A stretch of 64,000 nt of DNA from Rubrimonas cliftonensis (GCF_900107585.1 NZ_FNQM01000011.1:1-64000); one strand, 5' to 3'; shown: positions 50,107 through 61,022, counted from the stretch's first letter. A program made the numbers and translations. Notes: generated by a model from the sequence alone, not told the origin.

Positions 50107-50900
50107 GCGGCGTGGCGTATCAGACGGTCTCCCTCGCGGTCGACGCCCGCGGCGTGGCGCGGCTGGCGCTGGCGCGCCCCGAAAAGCGCAACGCCATGTC
50201 GGCGACGATGATCGCCGAGCTGACCGATGCGGCCGAAAAGCTGGGGGCCGACCCCGGCGTGCGCGTCGTCGAGCTCTCGGGGACCGGGGCCGTGTTCTGC
50301 GCCGGCGGCGACCTCGACTGGATGCGCGCGCAGATGGGCGCCGACCGCGCGACGCGCATCGCCTCCGCCATGGCGCTCGCGCGGATGCTGCGCGCCCTCG
50401 ACCGGCTGCCGAAGCCGCTCATCGGGCGCGTCCAGGGCGGGGCCTATGGCGGCGGCGTCGGGCTGATGGCGGTCTGCGACGCCGTGGTCGCGGCTGAGGA
50501 CGCAAGCTTCGGCCTCACCGAGGCGCGTCTCGGGCTGATCCCGGCCACCATCGCGCCCTATGTCGTCGCGCGCGTGGGCGTCGGCGCGGCGCGGCGGCTC
50601 TTCGTCTCGGCGCGCAGCTTCAGCGGCGCGGAGGCGCTGGCGATGGGCCTCGCGCACCGTCTCGCGACGCCCGACGAGCTCGACGCCGCGGCGCAGGAGG
50701 AGATCGCGCCCTGTCTCCAGACGGCGCCGGGCGCCGCGGCCCGCGCAAAGGCGCTGGCGCGCAGCCTCGCGGCCGACATCGACGACGCCGTTCTCGCCGA
50801 CACGGCCGCCCGGCTCGCCGACGCGTGGGAGGACCCGGAGGCCGAAACCGGCGTCGCCGCCTTCTTTTCCCGCCTGCCGCCGCCCTGGACCGTATCTTGA
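50103..50900 (+). CDS. Enoyl-CoA hydratase/isomerase family protein
   Basis: 265 residues, crotonase fold. LARPEKRNAMSATMI near residue 28, oxyanion-hole loops VFCAGGDLDWM and QGGAYGGGVGLMAVCD, and TEARLGLIPATIAPYVV, where Glu and the IAPYVV string resemble methylglutaconyl-CoA hydratases of leucine breakdown. No other leucine-degradation genes are adjacent, so substrate is tentative. Its ATG overlaps the rlu stop (ATGA). Confidence 0.88.
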   Translation: MSGVAYQTVSLAVDARGVARLALARPEKRNAMSATMIAELTDAAEKLGADPGVRVVELSGTGAVFCAGGDLDWMRAQMGADRATRIASAMALARMLRALDRLPKPLIGRVQGGAYGGGVGLMAVCDAVVAAEDASFGLTEARLGLIPATIAPYVVARVGVGAARRLFVSARSFSGAEALAMGLAHRLATPDELDAAAQEEIAPCLQTAPGAAARAKALARSLAADIDDAVLADTAARLADAWEDPEAETGVAAFFSRLPPPWTVS

Positions 50901-50935
50901 GCCCCCCGCGCCATCGCCGCACCCCGGAGCACGCC

Positions 50936-51451
50936 ATGCGCCGCCTGATACTGCTGCGTCACGCCAAGTCGTCGTGGTCGGACCCCGAACTCGACGATCA
51001 CGCCCGCCCCCTGAACGCCCGCGGCAGGCGCGCGGCGCCGATGATGGGCGGTTGGATGCGCGAGCAGGGCCTCGCCCCGGACCATGTGACGATGTCCGAC
51101 AGCGCGCGCACGCAGGAGACCTGGGCGCTGGCCAGCGCAGCGTTCGACGCGCCGCCGGAACCGCTAGTCACGCCCCTGCTCTACCATGCCGACCCCGCGA
51201 CGATGCTCGACGCCCTGCGCGCGGCCCCCACGGAAGCGCGCACGGTGCTGATGATCGGCCATCAGCCGGGGGTGGGCGGCTTTGCGCGGAAGCTCTGCCG
51301 CGGAGAGGCGCCGGCGCAGTGCGCGCGCGCCTTCCAGCACTATCCCACGGCGGCGGCGGCGGTGTTCGAGTTCGACGCGGCTTCGTGGAGCGCCGTCGAC
51401 TGGGGCGCGGCCCGTTTCACGGCCTTCGCCTGCCCGCGCGAACTCGTCTGA
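50936..51451 (+). CDS. SixA-type histidine phosphatase
   Basis: 171 residues. Catalytic RHG-type motif LLRHAKSSW with the SixA-like continuation, and the second His in MIGHQPGVG. SixA removes phosphate from histidine phosphotransfer proteins. GGAG lies before the ATG. Last of the crcB-rlu-crotonase row, convergent with a lipoprotein gene. Confidence 0.88.
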   Translation: MRRLILLRHAKSSWSDPELDDHARPLNARGRRAAPMMGGWMREQGLAPDHVTMSDSARTQETWALASAAFDAPPEPLVTPLLYHADPATMLDALRAAPTEARTVLMIGHQPGVGGFARKLCRGEAPAQCARAFQHYPTAAAAVFEFDAASWSAVDWGAARFTAFACPRELV

Positions 51452-51466
51452 GCGGGCAAGCCGCCG

Positions 51467-51990
51467 TCAGAACGCCGGCGACATCGTGTAGACCACCCGC
51501 GCCGGCGTCGCCGAGGCGATGTCGATCTCGAACGCGTCCGTCCCGAACGCCACGCCGGCGATCGGGTTGACCACGATCTCTGCGACGCCGTGCGGGGCCG
51601 GCGCGCCCTCGGGACGCGGCGGAATGAAATCTCCCATCGTCGCCGGCGTCTCCGGGCGCACCGGCGTGAACAGCCCGCGCGCATCGGTCGGCCGGAGGTC
51701 TGCGGGCGGCGCGGCGTCGACGCGACGCAGGAACACCGCCTCGGTGTCGCTGCGCATCCCGAGATAGGAGAGGCTGGAGTAGCGGTCGGCGGCGGCCAGC
51801 CCGGCGTCGTCGCAGATATCCACGGCGCAGCGGTCGGCGACCACCATCACGTCGCCGGGCCCGGCGGTGTAGAACGCTATCGGACCGTCTGCGCCAGCCG
51901 GCGACGGGCCCGCGCCCTCGACCCCGGCGAAGTCCACCGGCTGGGCGCAGCCCGCCAGCAGCGCGAGCGCGAAAGGGACGAGGGCGCGCA

Positions 51991-51991
<1 letters not shown>
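51467..51991 (-). CDS. Putative lipoprotein trailing the aap operon
   Basis: 174 residues. Short signal with lipobox LLAGCAQ (Cys15). The mature part has a Cys pair (CAVDIC), a middle rich in Pro and a C-terminal beta region (VAEIVVNPIAGVAFGTDAFEIDIASAT). No family recognised. Its ATG overlaps the aapP stop by one base, so it is translationally coupled to the transporter, but a link in function is not shown. Confidence 0.7.
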
Positions 51992-52794
<803 letters not shown>

Positions 52795-52805
52795 GGGCTG
52801 TCTCC

Positions 52806-54110
52806 TCAGCGTCGCTCGCCGGCGCGCAGGCGGCCTTCGAGGTGCATCGAGTAACGGGACATGCCGAAGCAGAACAGGAAGAAGCAGAACGCGATGAAGC
52901 CGTATAGCTCCCACACGATGCCGTTCCAGTTGCTGTCGGCGCGGATCGGGTTGGTCAGGCCGAGCGGGTCGAGCAGGCCGATCACCGCCACCAGCGTGGT
53001 GTCCTTGAAGAGGCCGATGAACGTGTTGACGATGCCCGGAATGGAGATCTTCAGCGCCTGCGGCAGCACGATCAGCCGCATCGACTGCGCATAGGTCAGC
53101 CCCATCGCGTCGGCCGCCTCGTACTGGCCCTTGGGCAGCGCCGCGAGGCCGCCGCGGATCACCTCGGCCATGTAGGCCGAGGCGAACAGCGTCACCATGA
53201 TCAGCACGCGCAGGATCAGGTCGAAGTTCGTCCCCGGCGGCATGAAGTAGTTCAGCAGCGTCGAGGCCACGAACAGCAGCGTGATCAGCGGCACGCCGCG
53301 GATGAACTCGATGAAGCCGACGCAGATGGCGTGGATGAAGATCAGCTTCGACTGACGGCCCAGCGCCAGCAATATGCCCAGCGGCAGCGACGCGGCGATG
53401 CCGGTCACGCCGATGATCATGGTCAGCAGGAAGCCGCCGAACCGCGACGACGCCACCGGCTCGAGCCCGAGCCCGCCCCAGAGCAGGAAATAGGCGATGA
53501 CCGGGAACGCCGCCGAGAACATCAGCCAGTAGCGCCGGTGCGCGCCGCCGCCGAAGAACCACGCCAGCGCGCCAGCCGCCGCGAGGACGACGGTCGTGGC
53601 GCCGAAGAGCCCGCCGACGCCGCCGTCCACAACGCCCGCCGCGCCTGCGAGCGCCTTCAGCGCGACGATCGCGGCGGCCCCGACGGCGAGGGCGCGGACG
53701 TTGTCGAACAGGATCGGCGCTATGGCGACGATCAGCAGCACGAACGCCACGTTCGGCCGCCAGCGCAGCTCGGCGGGATAGAAGCCGTAGAGCAACTGGT
53801 CGAAACGCTCGCGGATCACCGCCCAGCAGGCGCCGCCCTGCCCTTCGCCGAAGCTCTCGGCGATGATCGAGCGGCACTCGCTCAGCGACGAGGCGTTCCA
53901 GACCGACTTGAACAGCGCCCAGTCGAGAACGCCCGGCAGCGCGAGGGCGACGACCGCGATCGAGGCGAGCGTCAGGATGGTGTTGAGCGGCCCCGAGAAG
54001 AGGTTCTCCCGGATCCAGCCGATAGCGCCGGAGGCGCCCGGCGGCGGCGGCAGGTCCGGCAGCTTGCCGTCGGCGACGAAGGCGACCGTGTGGGCGTGCG
54101 TTCCGCTCAT
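52806..54110 (-). CDS. aapM: General L-amino acid ABC transporter permease AapM
   Basis: 434 residues, about 9-10 membrane segments, much longer than most amino acid permeases, as in AapM. The C-terminal core has [16 protein letters not shown] and the EAA-like loop [33 protein letters not shown] that contacts the ATPase. It lies one base after aapQ. Confidence 0.95.
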   Translation of the reverse strand: MSGTHAHTVAFVADGKLPDLPPPPGASGAIGWIRENLFSGPLNTILTLASIAVVALALPGVLDWALFKSVWNASSLSECRSIIAESFGEGQGGACWAVIRERFDQLLYGFYPAELRWRPNVAFVLLIVAIAPILFDNVRALAVGAAAIVALKALAGAAGVVDGGVGGLFGATTVVLAAAGALAWFFGGGAHRRYWLMFSAAFPVIAYFLLWGGLGLEPVASSRFGGFLLTMIIGVTGIAASLPLGILLALGRQSKLIFIHAICVGFIEFIRGVPLITLLFVASTLLNYFMPPGTNFDLILRVLIMVTLFASAYMAEVIRGGLAALPKGQYEAADAMGLTYAQSMRLIVLPQALKISIPGIVNTFIGLFKDTTLVAVIGLLDPLGLTNPIRADSNWNGIVWELYGFIAFCFFLFCFGMSRYSMHLEGRLRAGERR

Positions 54111-54111
54111 G

Positions 54112-55308
54112 TCACCGCTCCACCAGTTTCACGCGGGTGTTGTACCAGTTCATGACGCCGGAGATGAGCAGCGACACCGTGAGGTAGAACGCCATCAGCA
54201 GCAGGATGCACTCCATCTCGCGCCCGGTCTGGTTCAGCGTGATGCCGCCCAGCGTGCCGGTCGCGTCCATGTAGCCCACAGCGATGGCCAGCGAGCTGTT
54301 CTTGGTGAGGTTGAGATACTGCGAGATCAGTGGCGGAACGATCACGCGCAGCGCCTGCGGCAGCACCACGAGGCTCATCGCCCGGTTCGGGCGCAGCCCG
54401 AGGGCGTAGGCGGCCTCGCTCTGGCCGTGGCTGACCGCCAGGATGCCGGCGCGCACGGTCTCGGCGATGAAGGCGCCGGTGTAGAGCGACAGCGCCAGCC
54501 ACATCGCCACGAGGCTGTCGCGCAGGAAGAAGCCGCCGCGGAAGTTGAAGCCGGCGAGTTCGGGCAGCTCCAGATCGATCGGCCGGCCGAGGGCGAGGAA
54601 CGCCAGCGTCGCCGGCGCGACCAGCAGGGCGAGGCCGGCCCAGAACACGGGGAACTGCTCGCCGGTCTCGGCCTGGCGCTTCGCCGCCCAGCGCCTGAGC
54701 AGGAAAAGTCCCGCGAGCGACGCGAGGAAGATCGCGACGATCGGCGTCGAGCCTTCCCCGAAGATCGGCGCGGGAACGTAGAGGCCGCGGTTGGTGGCGA
54801 CGAAGGCCCCGGTCTCGACGCCGCGGAAGGCGCTCGGCGCCGGCAGCGTCTCGTTGACCGCCGCGGCGATCATCAGGATCCAGATCAGCAGCGGCACGTT
54901 GCGGAACGCCTCGACATAGACGGCCATGAGCCGCGAGACGATCCAGTTCTTCGAAAGGCGCAGCACCCCCGCCACCACGCCGATCACCGTGGCCGTGACG
55001 ATGCCCATCGCCGCGACGAGCAGGGTGTTGAGGATGCCGAGCAGCGCCGCGCGGGCGTTGCTGTCGCGGCTGTCGTACTCGATCAGGCGCTGGTTGATGT
55101 CGTAGGACGCCGGCTGCCAGAGGAACGAGAAGTTGAAGTCCTTGCCCAGCGCCTCAAGGTTGCGAACGGCGTTGCTGGCGAGCCAAGCGACGGCGAGCAT
55201 CACGAGCATCAGGGCGATGGTCTGGATGAACGTCGAGCGGTAGCGCGCGTCGTTCCAGAGCATGTCGACGCGGAAACTCTCCTGCGGCGGCGTTGCGGTC
55301 ATGCTCAT
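54112..55308 (-). CDS. aapQ: General L-amino acid ABC transporter permease AapQ
   Basis: 398 residues, about 8 membrane segments. VEAFRNVPLLIWILM and the coupling loop SHGQSEAAYALGLRPNRAMSLVVLPQALRV. It pairs with AapM to form the membrane channel. GGGGAG is 7 bases before the ATG. Confidence 0.95.
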   Translation of the reverse strand: MSMTATPPQESFRVDMLWNDARYRSTFIQTIALMLVMLAVAWLASNAVRNLEALGKDFNFSFLWQPASYDINQRLIEYDSRDSNARAALLGILNTLLVAAMGIVTATVIGVVAGVLRLSKNWIVSRLMAVYVEAFRNVPLLIWILMIAAAVNETLPAPSAFRGVETGAFVATNRGLYVPAPIFGEGSTPIVAIFLASLAGLFLLRRWAAKRQAETGEQFPVFWAGLALLVAPATLAFLALGRPIDLELPELAGFNFRGGFFLRDSLVAMWLALSLYTGAFIAETVRAGILAVSHGQSEAAYALGLRPNRAMSLVVLPQALRVIVPPLISQYLNLTKNSSLAIAVGYMDATGTLGGITLNQTGREMECILLLMAFYLTVSLLISGVMNWYNTRVKLVER

Positions 55309-55390
55309 GAGCAGTCTCCCCGATCGGCGGCCGCTGTCGCGGCGTCAACGCGTCGCCCGGGCGCGGCCTGCGCGCCCGGGCGGGGTCCGA

Positions 55391-56413
55391 TCAGCGGAAG
55401 GGCGCCGCGTAGAGGATGCCGCCCTTGGTGTAGAGGGCGTTCAGGCCGCGGGCGAGGCCGACCGGCGTGCTCTCGCCGATGTAGCGGTCGAACACCTCGC
55501 CGTAATTGCCGACCTGGGAGATCACCTTAACGGCCCAGTCCTTCTCGAGGCCGAGCATGGCGCCGTACTCGCCCTCGGTGCCGAGCAGGCGGTTGACCTC
55601 GGGGTTGTCGGTCGGGCCCGCCGCGAGCTCGGCTACGTTCGCGGAGGTGACGCCGAGCTCCTCGGCGATGACCATCGCGTTGAAGGTCCAGCGGACGATG
55701 TCGCCCCACTCGGGGTCGCCGTGCCGCACGAGCGGGCCGAGCGGCTCCTTGGAGATGATCTCGGGCAGGATGATGTGGTCGGTCGGCGCCTCGAAGGTCG
55801 AGCGCGTGGCGGCGAGGCCGGACGCGTCGGTGGTGTACACGTCGCAGGCGTTGGCGAGGTACTTCTGCTGCGCCTCGGCGTTGGTCTCGATCGGCACCGG
55901 GTCGTAGCTCATGTTGTTGGCGCGGAAATAGTCCGCGAGGTTGAGCTCGGTCGTGGTGCCGGTCTGGATGCAGACGGTGGCGCCGTCCAGCTCGAGCGCG
56001 GAGGTCACGCCGAGCGCCTTCGGCACCATGAAGCCCTGGCCGTCATAGTAGTTCACGCCGACGAACTCGAACTTGAGGTCGACGTCGCGGGAGAACGTCC
56101 AGGTCGTGTTGCGGGCGAGCATGTCGATCTCGCCGGAGGCCAGCGCGGTGAAGCGCGTCTTGCCGGTGGTGGGCGTGAACTGCGCGGCCTGGGCGTCGCC
56201 GAAGATGGCGGCGGCGACGGCGCGGCATACGGCGACGTCGAACCCGGCCCAGCTGCCGTCGGCCTCCGTGTAGGAGAAGCCGGCGACGCCTGACGAGACG
56301 CCACACTGAAGATTGCCGCGCGACTTCACGTCGTCGAGCGTGGCGGCGGCCGCGCCTGACGCTGCGAGCGCGACGGCGCTCGCGACGGCGCCGGCGATGA
56401 TCGTCGGTGTCAT
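55391..56413 (-). CDS. aapJ: General L-amino acid-binding periplasmic protein AapJ
   Basis: 340 residues with a signal peptide (AAASGAAAATLDDV). Type II solute-binding fold: DVKSRGNLQCGVSSGVAGFSY, GFDVAVCRAVAAAIFGD, FTALASGEIDMLARNTTWT. It binds a broad range of L-amino acids for AapQMP. First gene of the operon; the ATG at 56413 follows AGAGG. Two other in-frame ATGs upstream lack sites and would spoil the signal peptide. Confidence 0.96.
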   Translation of the reverse strand: MTPTIIAGAVASAVALAASGAAAATLDDVKSRGNLQCGVSSGVAGFSYTEADGSWAGFDVAVCRAVAAAIFGDAQAAQFTPTTGKTRFTALASGEIDMLARNTTWTFSRDVDLKFEFVGVNYYDGQGFMVPKALGVTSALELDGATVCIQTGTTTELNLADYFRANNMSYDPVPIETNAEAQQKYLANACDVYTTDASGLAATRSTFEAPTDHIILPEIISKEPLGPLVRHGDPEWGDIVRWTFNAMVIAEELGVTSANVAELAAGPTDNPEVNRLLGTEGEYGAMLGLEKDWAVKVISQVGNYGEVFDRYIGESTPVGLARGLNALYTKGGILYAAPFR

Positions 56414-56811
56414 GGAAAACCTCTTCCCTGTTGCCCGGTCCCGGGCGTTCGTCATTCCTTCATGCGCCGCCGTGATTACGGTTCGGCGCACATGTGTCAG
56501 GCACAAGATCAATGCGCTCAACGCGCGTCAAGCGGCGCAGCGCGTTCACAAAGGTTAAAGCCGCGAAATTCATCAACCCGCCAAACTCAGCACGCACAAT
56601 GCGCTTTCGGAGAGCGCAAGGGCGCAAACTGCGCCTGCCGGCTGCGTCGCCCCTGCAGCGTCACGAATGATTGGCGCGAGCCATGCTATTTTCGCATGAC
56701 AGGCTTGCATTCAATGGGATGACGTGACTGAATTGCGACGTCTTATATAAAGCAGCGAAAACGACGGACGGTCTGGCAGCGCTCCGACGCGCCGACAGGT
56801 GGAGAACTTGC
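56414..56811. other. Divergent intergenic region upstream of aapJ and the DUF6280 gene
   Basis: 398 bases, noticeably AT-richer than its surroundings in its right half. On the minus strand TTGACG (56526-56531) could be an aap -35, but the facing -10 is weak. On the plus strand TATATAA (56744-56750) is a good -10 about 60 bases before the DUF6280 ATG. No gene or RNA is recognised. Confidence 0.45.
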
Positions 56812-57117
56812 ATGTTTGACGAGATGGACGCCCTCGCCTGGGGTCAGGCTCAGGGCGATCGGGCGCGGAAGCTGTTCAGCGCCGTCGTTCTGGCGGTGCT
56901 CGACGATGCGGTGCGCGACGAGAAGAAGATCGGCCCCGGCGCGGGCGTCGAGAGCATCACGCGTTGGGCGCGCAGCAAGGACGGGCGGCTCGTGCTGTCC
57001 TGCGCCGGCATCGACCCCACCGAGCGCGCGGTCGGCGGGCTTGCGGAATTCGTCCGCCGCGGCGAGCGCGTGTCGAGCGCGCTGCGTCTCGGCGACGGCG
57101 ACGCCATGGCCGCCTGA
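56812..57117 (+). CDS. DUF6280 family protein
   Basis: 101 residues, soluble. The pattern GDRARKLFSAVVLAVLDDAV, ITRWARSKDGRLVLSCAGIDP and GLAEFVRRG matches the small DUF6280 proteins widespread in Rhodobacterales. Function unknown. It has its own AT-rich promoter region, faces aapJ divergently and converges on the phnF-like gene. Confidence 0.75.
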   Translation: MFDEMDALAWGQAQGDRARKLFSAVVLAVLDDAVRDEKKIGPGAGVESITRWARSKDGRLVLSCAGIDPTERAVGGLAEFVRRGERVSSALRLGDGDAMAA

Positions 57118-57199
57118 ACCCCGCACCGCCGCGTCGACGAAGCGCCGGTCCGTTCGGGCCGGCGCCTGCTTTTCGAGGGGCCGGATCCGCCATCGGCCC

Positions 57200-57892
57200 T
57201 CAGACCACGAACTGCGTCCGCGCGCTCGCCCACCAACCGACGGCGTGCTCGATCGGCTCGCCGCTCATGTCGAGGTTCAGCGCCTCGACGCGCAGGACCG
57301 GCTGGCTCTCGATCTGCCGAAGCTGCGCGGCGACCTTGCGGGAGGGCGAACGCGCCGTGATCCGCGTCCATTCCCGCGTGTAGTCGATGACGCCGTAGCG
57401 CCGGAGCGACGCCGTGATCGAGCGCGTCTCGTCGAAATCCTGCGCAAGCCGCGGAAACCTGGCGGCCGGAAACGAGTGGGCGGCGTAGAGCACCGGCAGC
57501 CCGTCCACCTCGCTGACCATCTCCAGCACCAGAACCTCGGCGCCCGGCCGAAGCCGCAAGTGCTCCGCCTCGCGATCGTCGGGGGCCCTCGCCTCCGAGC
57601 GGACGAGCCGGTGCGCGGGCGTCCGGCCAAGCTCGGTGACGTTCTGGCTGAAGCGGACGCGCTGCCCGAGCCGATAGTCCACGACGCCCTCGGCGACATA
57701 GGCGCCCGAGCCGCGCCTCACTGAGATGGCGCCCTCGGCCGTCATCTCCGCCAGCGCGCGCCGAACGGTGTGCCGGTTCACGCCGAAGCGTTCCGAGAGC
57801 TCCTTCTCCGTCGGAAGGCGATCGCCGGTCTTGTAGAGGCCTTCGGTGATCTCGCCGCGCAGCGTTTCGTGGATTTTTCGCCAGATGGCCAT
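57200..57892 (-). CDS. PhnF-type GntR/HutC family transcriptional regulator
   Basis: 230 residues. GntR winged helix (about 5-70; LPTEKELSERFGVNRHTVRRALAEM) and a UTRA ligand-binding domain. It resembles PhnF, the regulator of carbon-phosphorus lyase operons (WRKIHETLRGEI opening, GQRVRFSQN, GRTPAHRL). No phn genes are in the window, so its target is distant or different. Confidence 0.85.
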   Translation of the reverse strand: MAIWRKIHETLRGEITEGLYKTGDRLPTEKELSERFGVNRHTVRRALAEMTAEGAISVRRGSGAYVAEGVVDYRLGQRVRFSQNVTELGRTPAHRLVRSEARAPDDREAEHLRLRPGAEVLVLEMVSEVDGLPVLYAAHSFPAARFPRLAQDFDETRSITASLRRYGVIDYTREWTRITARSPSRKVAAQLRQIESQPVLRVEALNLDMSGEPIEHAVGWWASARTQFVV

Positions 57893-58093
57893 GGAGCCTG
57901 CTTCCTACGCGCGCCCGCGCGAAAGCGGAGGTCGCGTCTTCTTGATTTTGGCGATGGCGTACCCGCCCTGTCGAGCCGGGTGCGAATCACAGCGCCCTCA
58001 CTGCGGGGAACAGACTAATTTACTGATGCCTGCGCAATGGCTTCTGTCGATTTGTATATGCCGACGCAGCCATGTGGCGATGCAAGCGGCTGG

Positions 58094-58822
58094 TCAGGAG
58101 ACCCCGAAGCGCGCCGCAAGCCGCCGACGCGCAGCCGGGACGGGAGCGCCGCGCGGCTCGATGCGCTCCAGGAAGCAGCCGGTGAGCCGCAGCGCCGCGG
58201 CGACGTCCTCGGGCGCCGCGAGGCCGCCGTCGCGCAGGAAGGCCGGCAGCGCCAGCAGCCGCTCGGCATAGGGCGCGCCGGCCTGCGCGCTGACCGCGCG
58301 CCCGGTGCGCGGCGACACCCAGACGAGGTTCTCCGTCGCTCCCGTGGCGGCGCAGGCGCTGAGGTCGAGCCCGTAGCCGAGCGCGGAGAGCAGCCCCAGC
58401 TCCCAGCGCGCATAGGCCGCAGCCCAGCCCTGCGCGTTGTCGCCGCCCGGGTCCGCCAGGCGGTCGAAGAGCGCGCGCGTGGCGGCGTAGAGCTCCGGGC
58501 AGGGCTCGCGCTCGGGCGTCAGCGTCGTCAGCAGCGCCGCGGCGGAGGAAAGCGCGGCGAGCGCGCCGGCGTCCGCCATGACCGCGCCCGCCCGGTCGCG
58601 CGCCGTCTCCACCCGTGCGGCGCCCAGATGCGCCTCCAGCCGCGCACGGTATTCGAGGCGGATGTCGGCGCCGGGCTGGAGCGCGGCGCGCCGCCGCCCG
58701 CCGCCGCCCTTGACCACGGCGGCCACCCGGCCATGGACTGCGGTCAGCGCGTCGAGCACGGCGTCGCCCTCGCCATGGCGGCGGGTCGAGAGCAGAAGCG
58801 CCTCGTCGGCCCATACGATCAT
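58094..58822 (-). CDS. recO: DNA repair protein RecO
   Basis: 242 residues. OB-fold N-terminus (WADEALLLSTRRHGEGDAVLDALT, GRVAAVVKGG) and a helical C-terminal part (WELGLLSALGYGLDLSACAATG, LVWVSPRTGRAVS). It helps RecR load RecA on gapped DNA. The zinc cysteines of some RecO are only partly kept. It follows the M3 peptidase gene by 65 bases rather than era or rnc. Confidence 0.93.
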   Translation of the reverse strand: MIVWADEALLLSTRRHGEGDAVLDALTAVHGRVAAVVKGGGGRRRAALQPGADIRLEYRARLEAHLGAARVETARDRAGAVMADAGALAALSSAAALLTTLTPEREPCPELYAATRALFDRLADPGGDNAQGWAAAYARWELGLLSALGYGLDLSACAATGATENLVWVSPRTGRAVSAQAGAPYAERLLALPAFLRDGGLAAPEDVAAALRLTGCFLERIEPRGAPVPAARRRLAARFGVS

Positions 58823-58887
58823 CGCCAGCCCCTCGTCCGCCCGACCGTCGCCCGCCCGACCGACCGTCGTCCGACAGGGTCGCGCGC

Positions 58888-60903
58888 CTAGGCCGCTAGA
58901 CCGCGGCCCTTCAGCATCGCCGCGGGCTCCGGCGCCCGGCCGCGGAACGCCTTCCACGCCTCGGCCGCGTCGCGCGAGCCGCCGACGGAGAGGATCTCCG
59001 CCTCCAGCCGCCGCGCCGTCTCGGGGTCGAACGGGTCGCCCGCCTCCTCGAAGGCCGCGTAGGCGTCGGCGTCCATCACCTCCGACCACATGTAGCTGTA
59101 GTAGCCCGAGGCGTAGCCCTCGCCGGCGAAGACGTGCTGGAAGTGGGACGAGCGGTGGCGCATCCCGACCTCCGCAGGCATGCCGATCGCGGCCAGCGCC
59201 GCCGCCTCGGCCGCCAGCGGATCGGCGGGCGGCGCGCCCTCGTGGAGCGCAAGGTCGACCAGCGCCGAGCCCACATACTCCACTGTCGCAAAGCCCTGAT
59301 TGAAGGTCTCCGCCGCGCGCAGCCGCGCGATGAGGTCCGCCGGCATCGCCTCGCCTCGGGCGTTCACCGCGTGCCGCGCCAGCACCTGCGGCTCGCCGAG
59401 CCAGTGCTCGAAGAGCTGCGACGGCAGCTCCACGAAATCGCGCGAGACCGACGTGCCGCTGACGGAGGGGTGCTCCACGTTCGACAGCAGGCTGTGCAGG
59501 CCGTGGCCGAGTTCGTGAAACAGCGTCCGGGCGTCGTCCCAGGTCAGCAGCGCCGGGCCGTCGCCGCCGCGCGCGAAGTTCATCACGTTGAGCACCACGG
59601 GCGCCTCGCCCATCAGCCGGTTCTGGCTGCGGAAGCTGGTGGACCAGGCGCCGGAGCGCTTCGAGGGACGGTTGAAGTAGTCGCCCATGAAGACGCCGAC
59701 ATGGGCGCCACCGCGCGTGACTTCCCACAACCGCACGTCGGGGTGATAGCGCGGCGCGTCGGGCAGCGGCGCGAAGCTCAGCCCGAACAGGCGCCCGGCC
59801 ACGTCGAACGCCGCCTCGATCACCCGGTCAAGTTGCAGGTAGGGCTTCAGCTCGCCCTCGGAGAGCGCGTAGTCCTGCGCGCGCAGCTTCTCGGCGTAGA
59901 AGCGCCAGTCCCAGGCGGCGAGCGGGTGGTTGGCGCCGTCAGCGGCGATCAGCGCGCGCAGCCGCTCCGCCTCCTCGCCCGCCCGCGCCTTCGCCGCCGT
60001 CCACACCCGCTCCAGCAGGCCGCGCACGGCCTCGGGCGAACCCGCCATCTCGGTGTCGAGCTTGTAGGCGGCGTAGCTGGGGTAGCCGAGCAGCGCGGCG
60101 CGCTCGGCCCGCAGCGCCAGCGTCTCCGCGATCAGCGCTGCGGTGTCGGTCTCGCCGCCGTTCGCCCCGCGCGCCACCCACGCCGCCCAGGCCTTCTCGC
60201 GCAGGTCGCGCCGGGCGGAGAAGGTCAGGAACGGCTCGATCAGCGAGCGCGACAGCGTCACGACATGGCCTTCGACGCCCCGCGCCGAGGCCGCCCCGCG
60301 CGCGGCGTCCAGCACGAAGTCCGGCAGCCCCGCGAGGTCGTCGCCCTCCAGCGCCATCGACCACGCCCGCTCGTCGGCCAGCACGTTCTGGGAGAACTTC
60401 GTCCCGAGCGCCGCGAGCCGCTGCATGATCTCGCCCATGCGCGCCCTGCCCGCCGCGTCGAGCCGCGCGCCCGCGCGCACGAAGCGGCGGTGGGTGAGGT
60501 AGAGCACGCGGTCCTGCTCCGCCGTCAGGCCGAGGCCCTCGCGCCGCGCCGTAAGCGCCTCGACCCGAGCAAAAAGCGCGGGGTGGGTGAACGTCTGGGA
60601 GGCGTAGCGCGCCAGCCTCGGCGAGATTTCCGTCTGTATCGCCTCCAGCGCGTCGGAGCTGTCCGCGCCCACGAGATTGAAGAAGGTCGAGGCGGTGCGC
60701 GAGAGCAGGCGGCCCGAACGCTCCATCGCCGCGACCGTGTTGGCGAAATCGGGCTCCGCCGGGTCGGCGGCGATGGCGTCGCGCTCGGCCTCGGCCTGCG
60801 CCAGCCCCGCGTCGAACGCCTCACGGAAGTGGTCGGGGTTGATCGCCCCGAACGGGGGCAGGCCGAAGGGGCCGGTCCAGTCGGTCGTCAGCGGATTGGT
60901 CAT
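58888..60903 (-). CDS. M3 family oligopeptidase (PrlC/Dcp type)
   Basis: 671 residues, the usual length. The zinc motif HELGH in LFHELGHGLHSLLSNVEHPSVSGT and the third ligand downstream are present; FGLPPFGAINPDHFREAFDAGL opens the protein as in oligopeptidase A and Dcp. It is cytoplasmic and degrades oligopeptides, including signal peptides. An array of 14-bp repeats lies just upstream of its start. Confidence 0.95.
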   Translation of the reverse strand: MTNPLTTDWTGPFGLPPFGAINPDHFREAFDAGLAQAEAERDAIAADPAEPDFANTVAAMERSGRLLSRTASTFFNLVGADSSDALEAIQTEISPRLARYASQTFTHPALFARVEALTARREGLGLTAEQDRVLYLTHRRFVRAGARLDAAGRARMGEIMQRLAALGTKFSQNVLADERAWSMALEGDDLAGLPDFVLDAARGAASARGVEGHVVTLSRSLIEPFLTFSARRDLREKAWAAWVARGANGGETDTAALIAETLALRAERAALLGYPSYAAYKLDTEMAGSPEAVRGLLERVWTAAKARAGEEAERLRALIAADGANHPLAAWDWRFYAEKLRAQDYALSEGELKPYLQLDRVIEAAFDVAGRLFGLSFAPLPDAPRYHPDVRLWEVTRGGAHVGVFMGDYFNRPSKRSGAWSTSFRSQNRLMGEAPVVLNVMNFARGGDGPALLTWDDARTLFHELGHGLHSLLSNVEHPSVSGTSVSRDFVELPSQLFEHWLGEPQVLARHAVNARGEAMPADLIARLRAAETFNQGFATVEYVGSALVDLALHEGAPPADPLAAEAAALAAIGMPAEVGMRHRSSHFQHVFAGEGYASGYYSYMWSEVMDADAYAAFEEAGDPFDPETARRLEAEILSVGGSRDAAEAWKAFRGRAPEPAAMLKGRGLAA

Positions 60904-60960
60904 GGTCGGGCCCTCGGCGAAAGATCGGCGCTCAACAGCTAGGCCGGATGACGCCTCCCC

Positions 60961-61022
60961 GCCAGATGGGGCCCGCCAGATGGGGCCCGCCAGATGGGGC
61001 CCGCCAGATGCGGCCCGCCAGA
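60961..61022. repeat. 14-bp tandem repeat
   Basis: Four units of GCCAGATGGGGCCC (the fourth has one change) and a partial fifth fill the gap between the M3 peptidase start and the FAD oxidoreductase stop. Confidence 0.9.

Noticed and set aside
60961-61022. CRISPR-like repeat array
   Set aside because: Units are directly adjacent without spacers and only 14 bp long; no cas genes.
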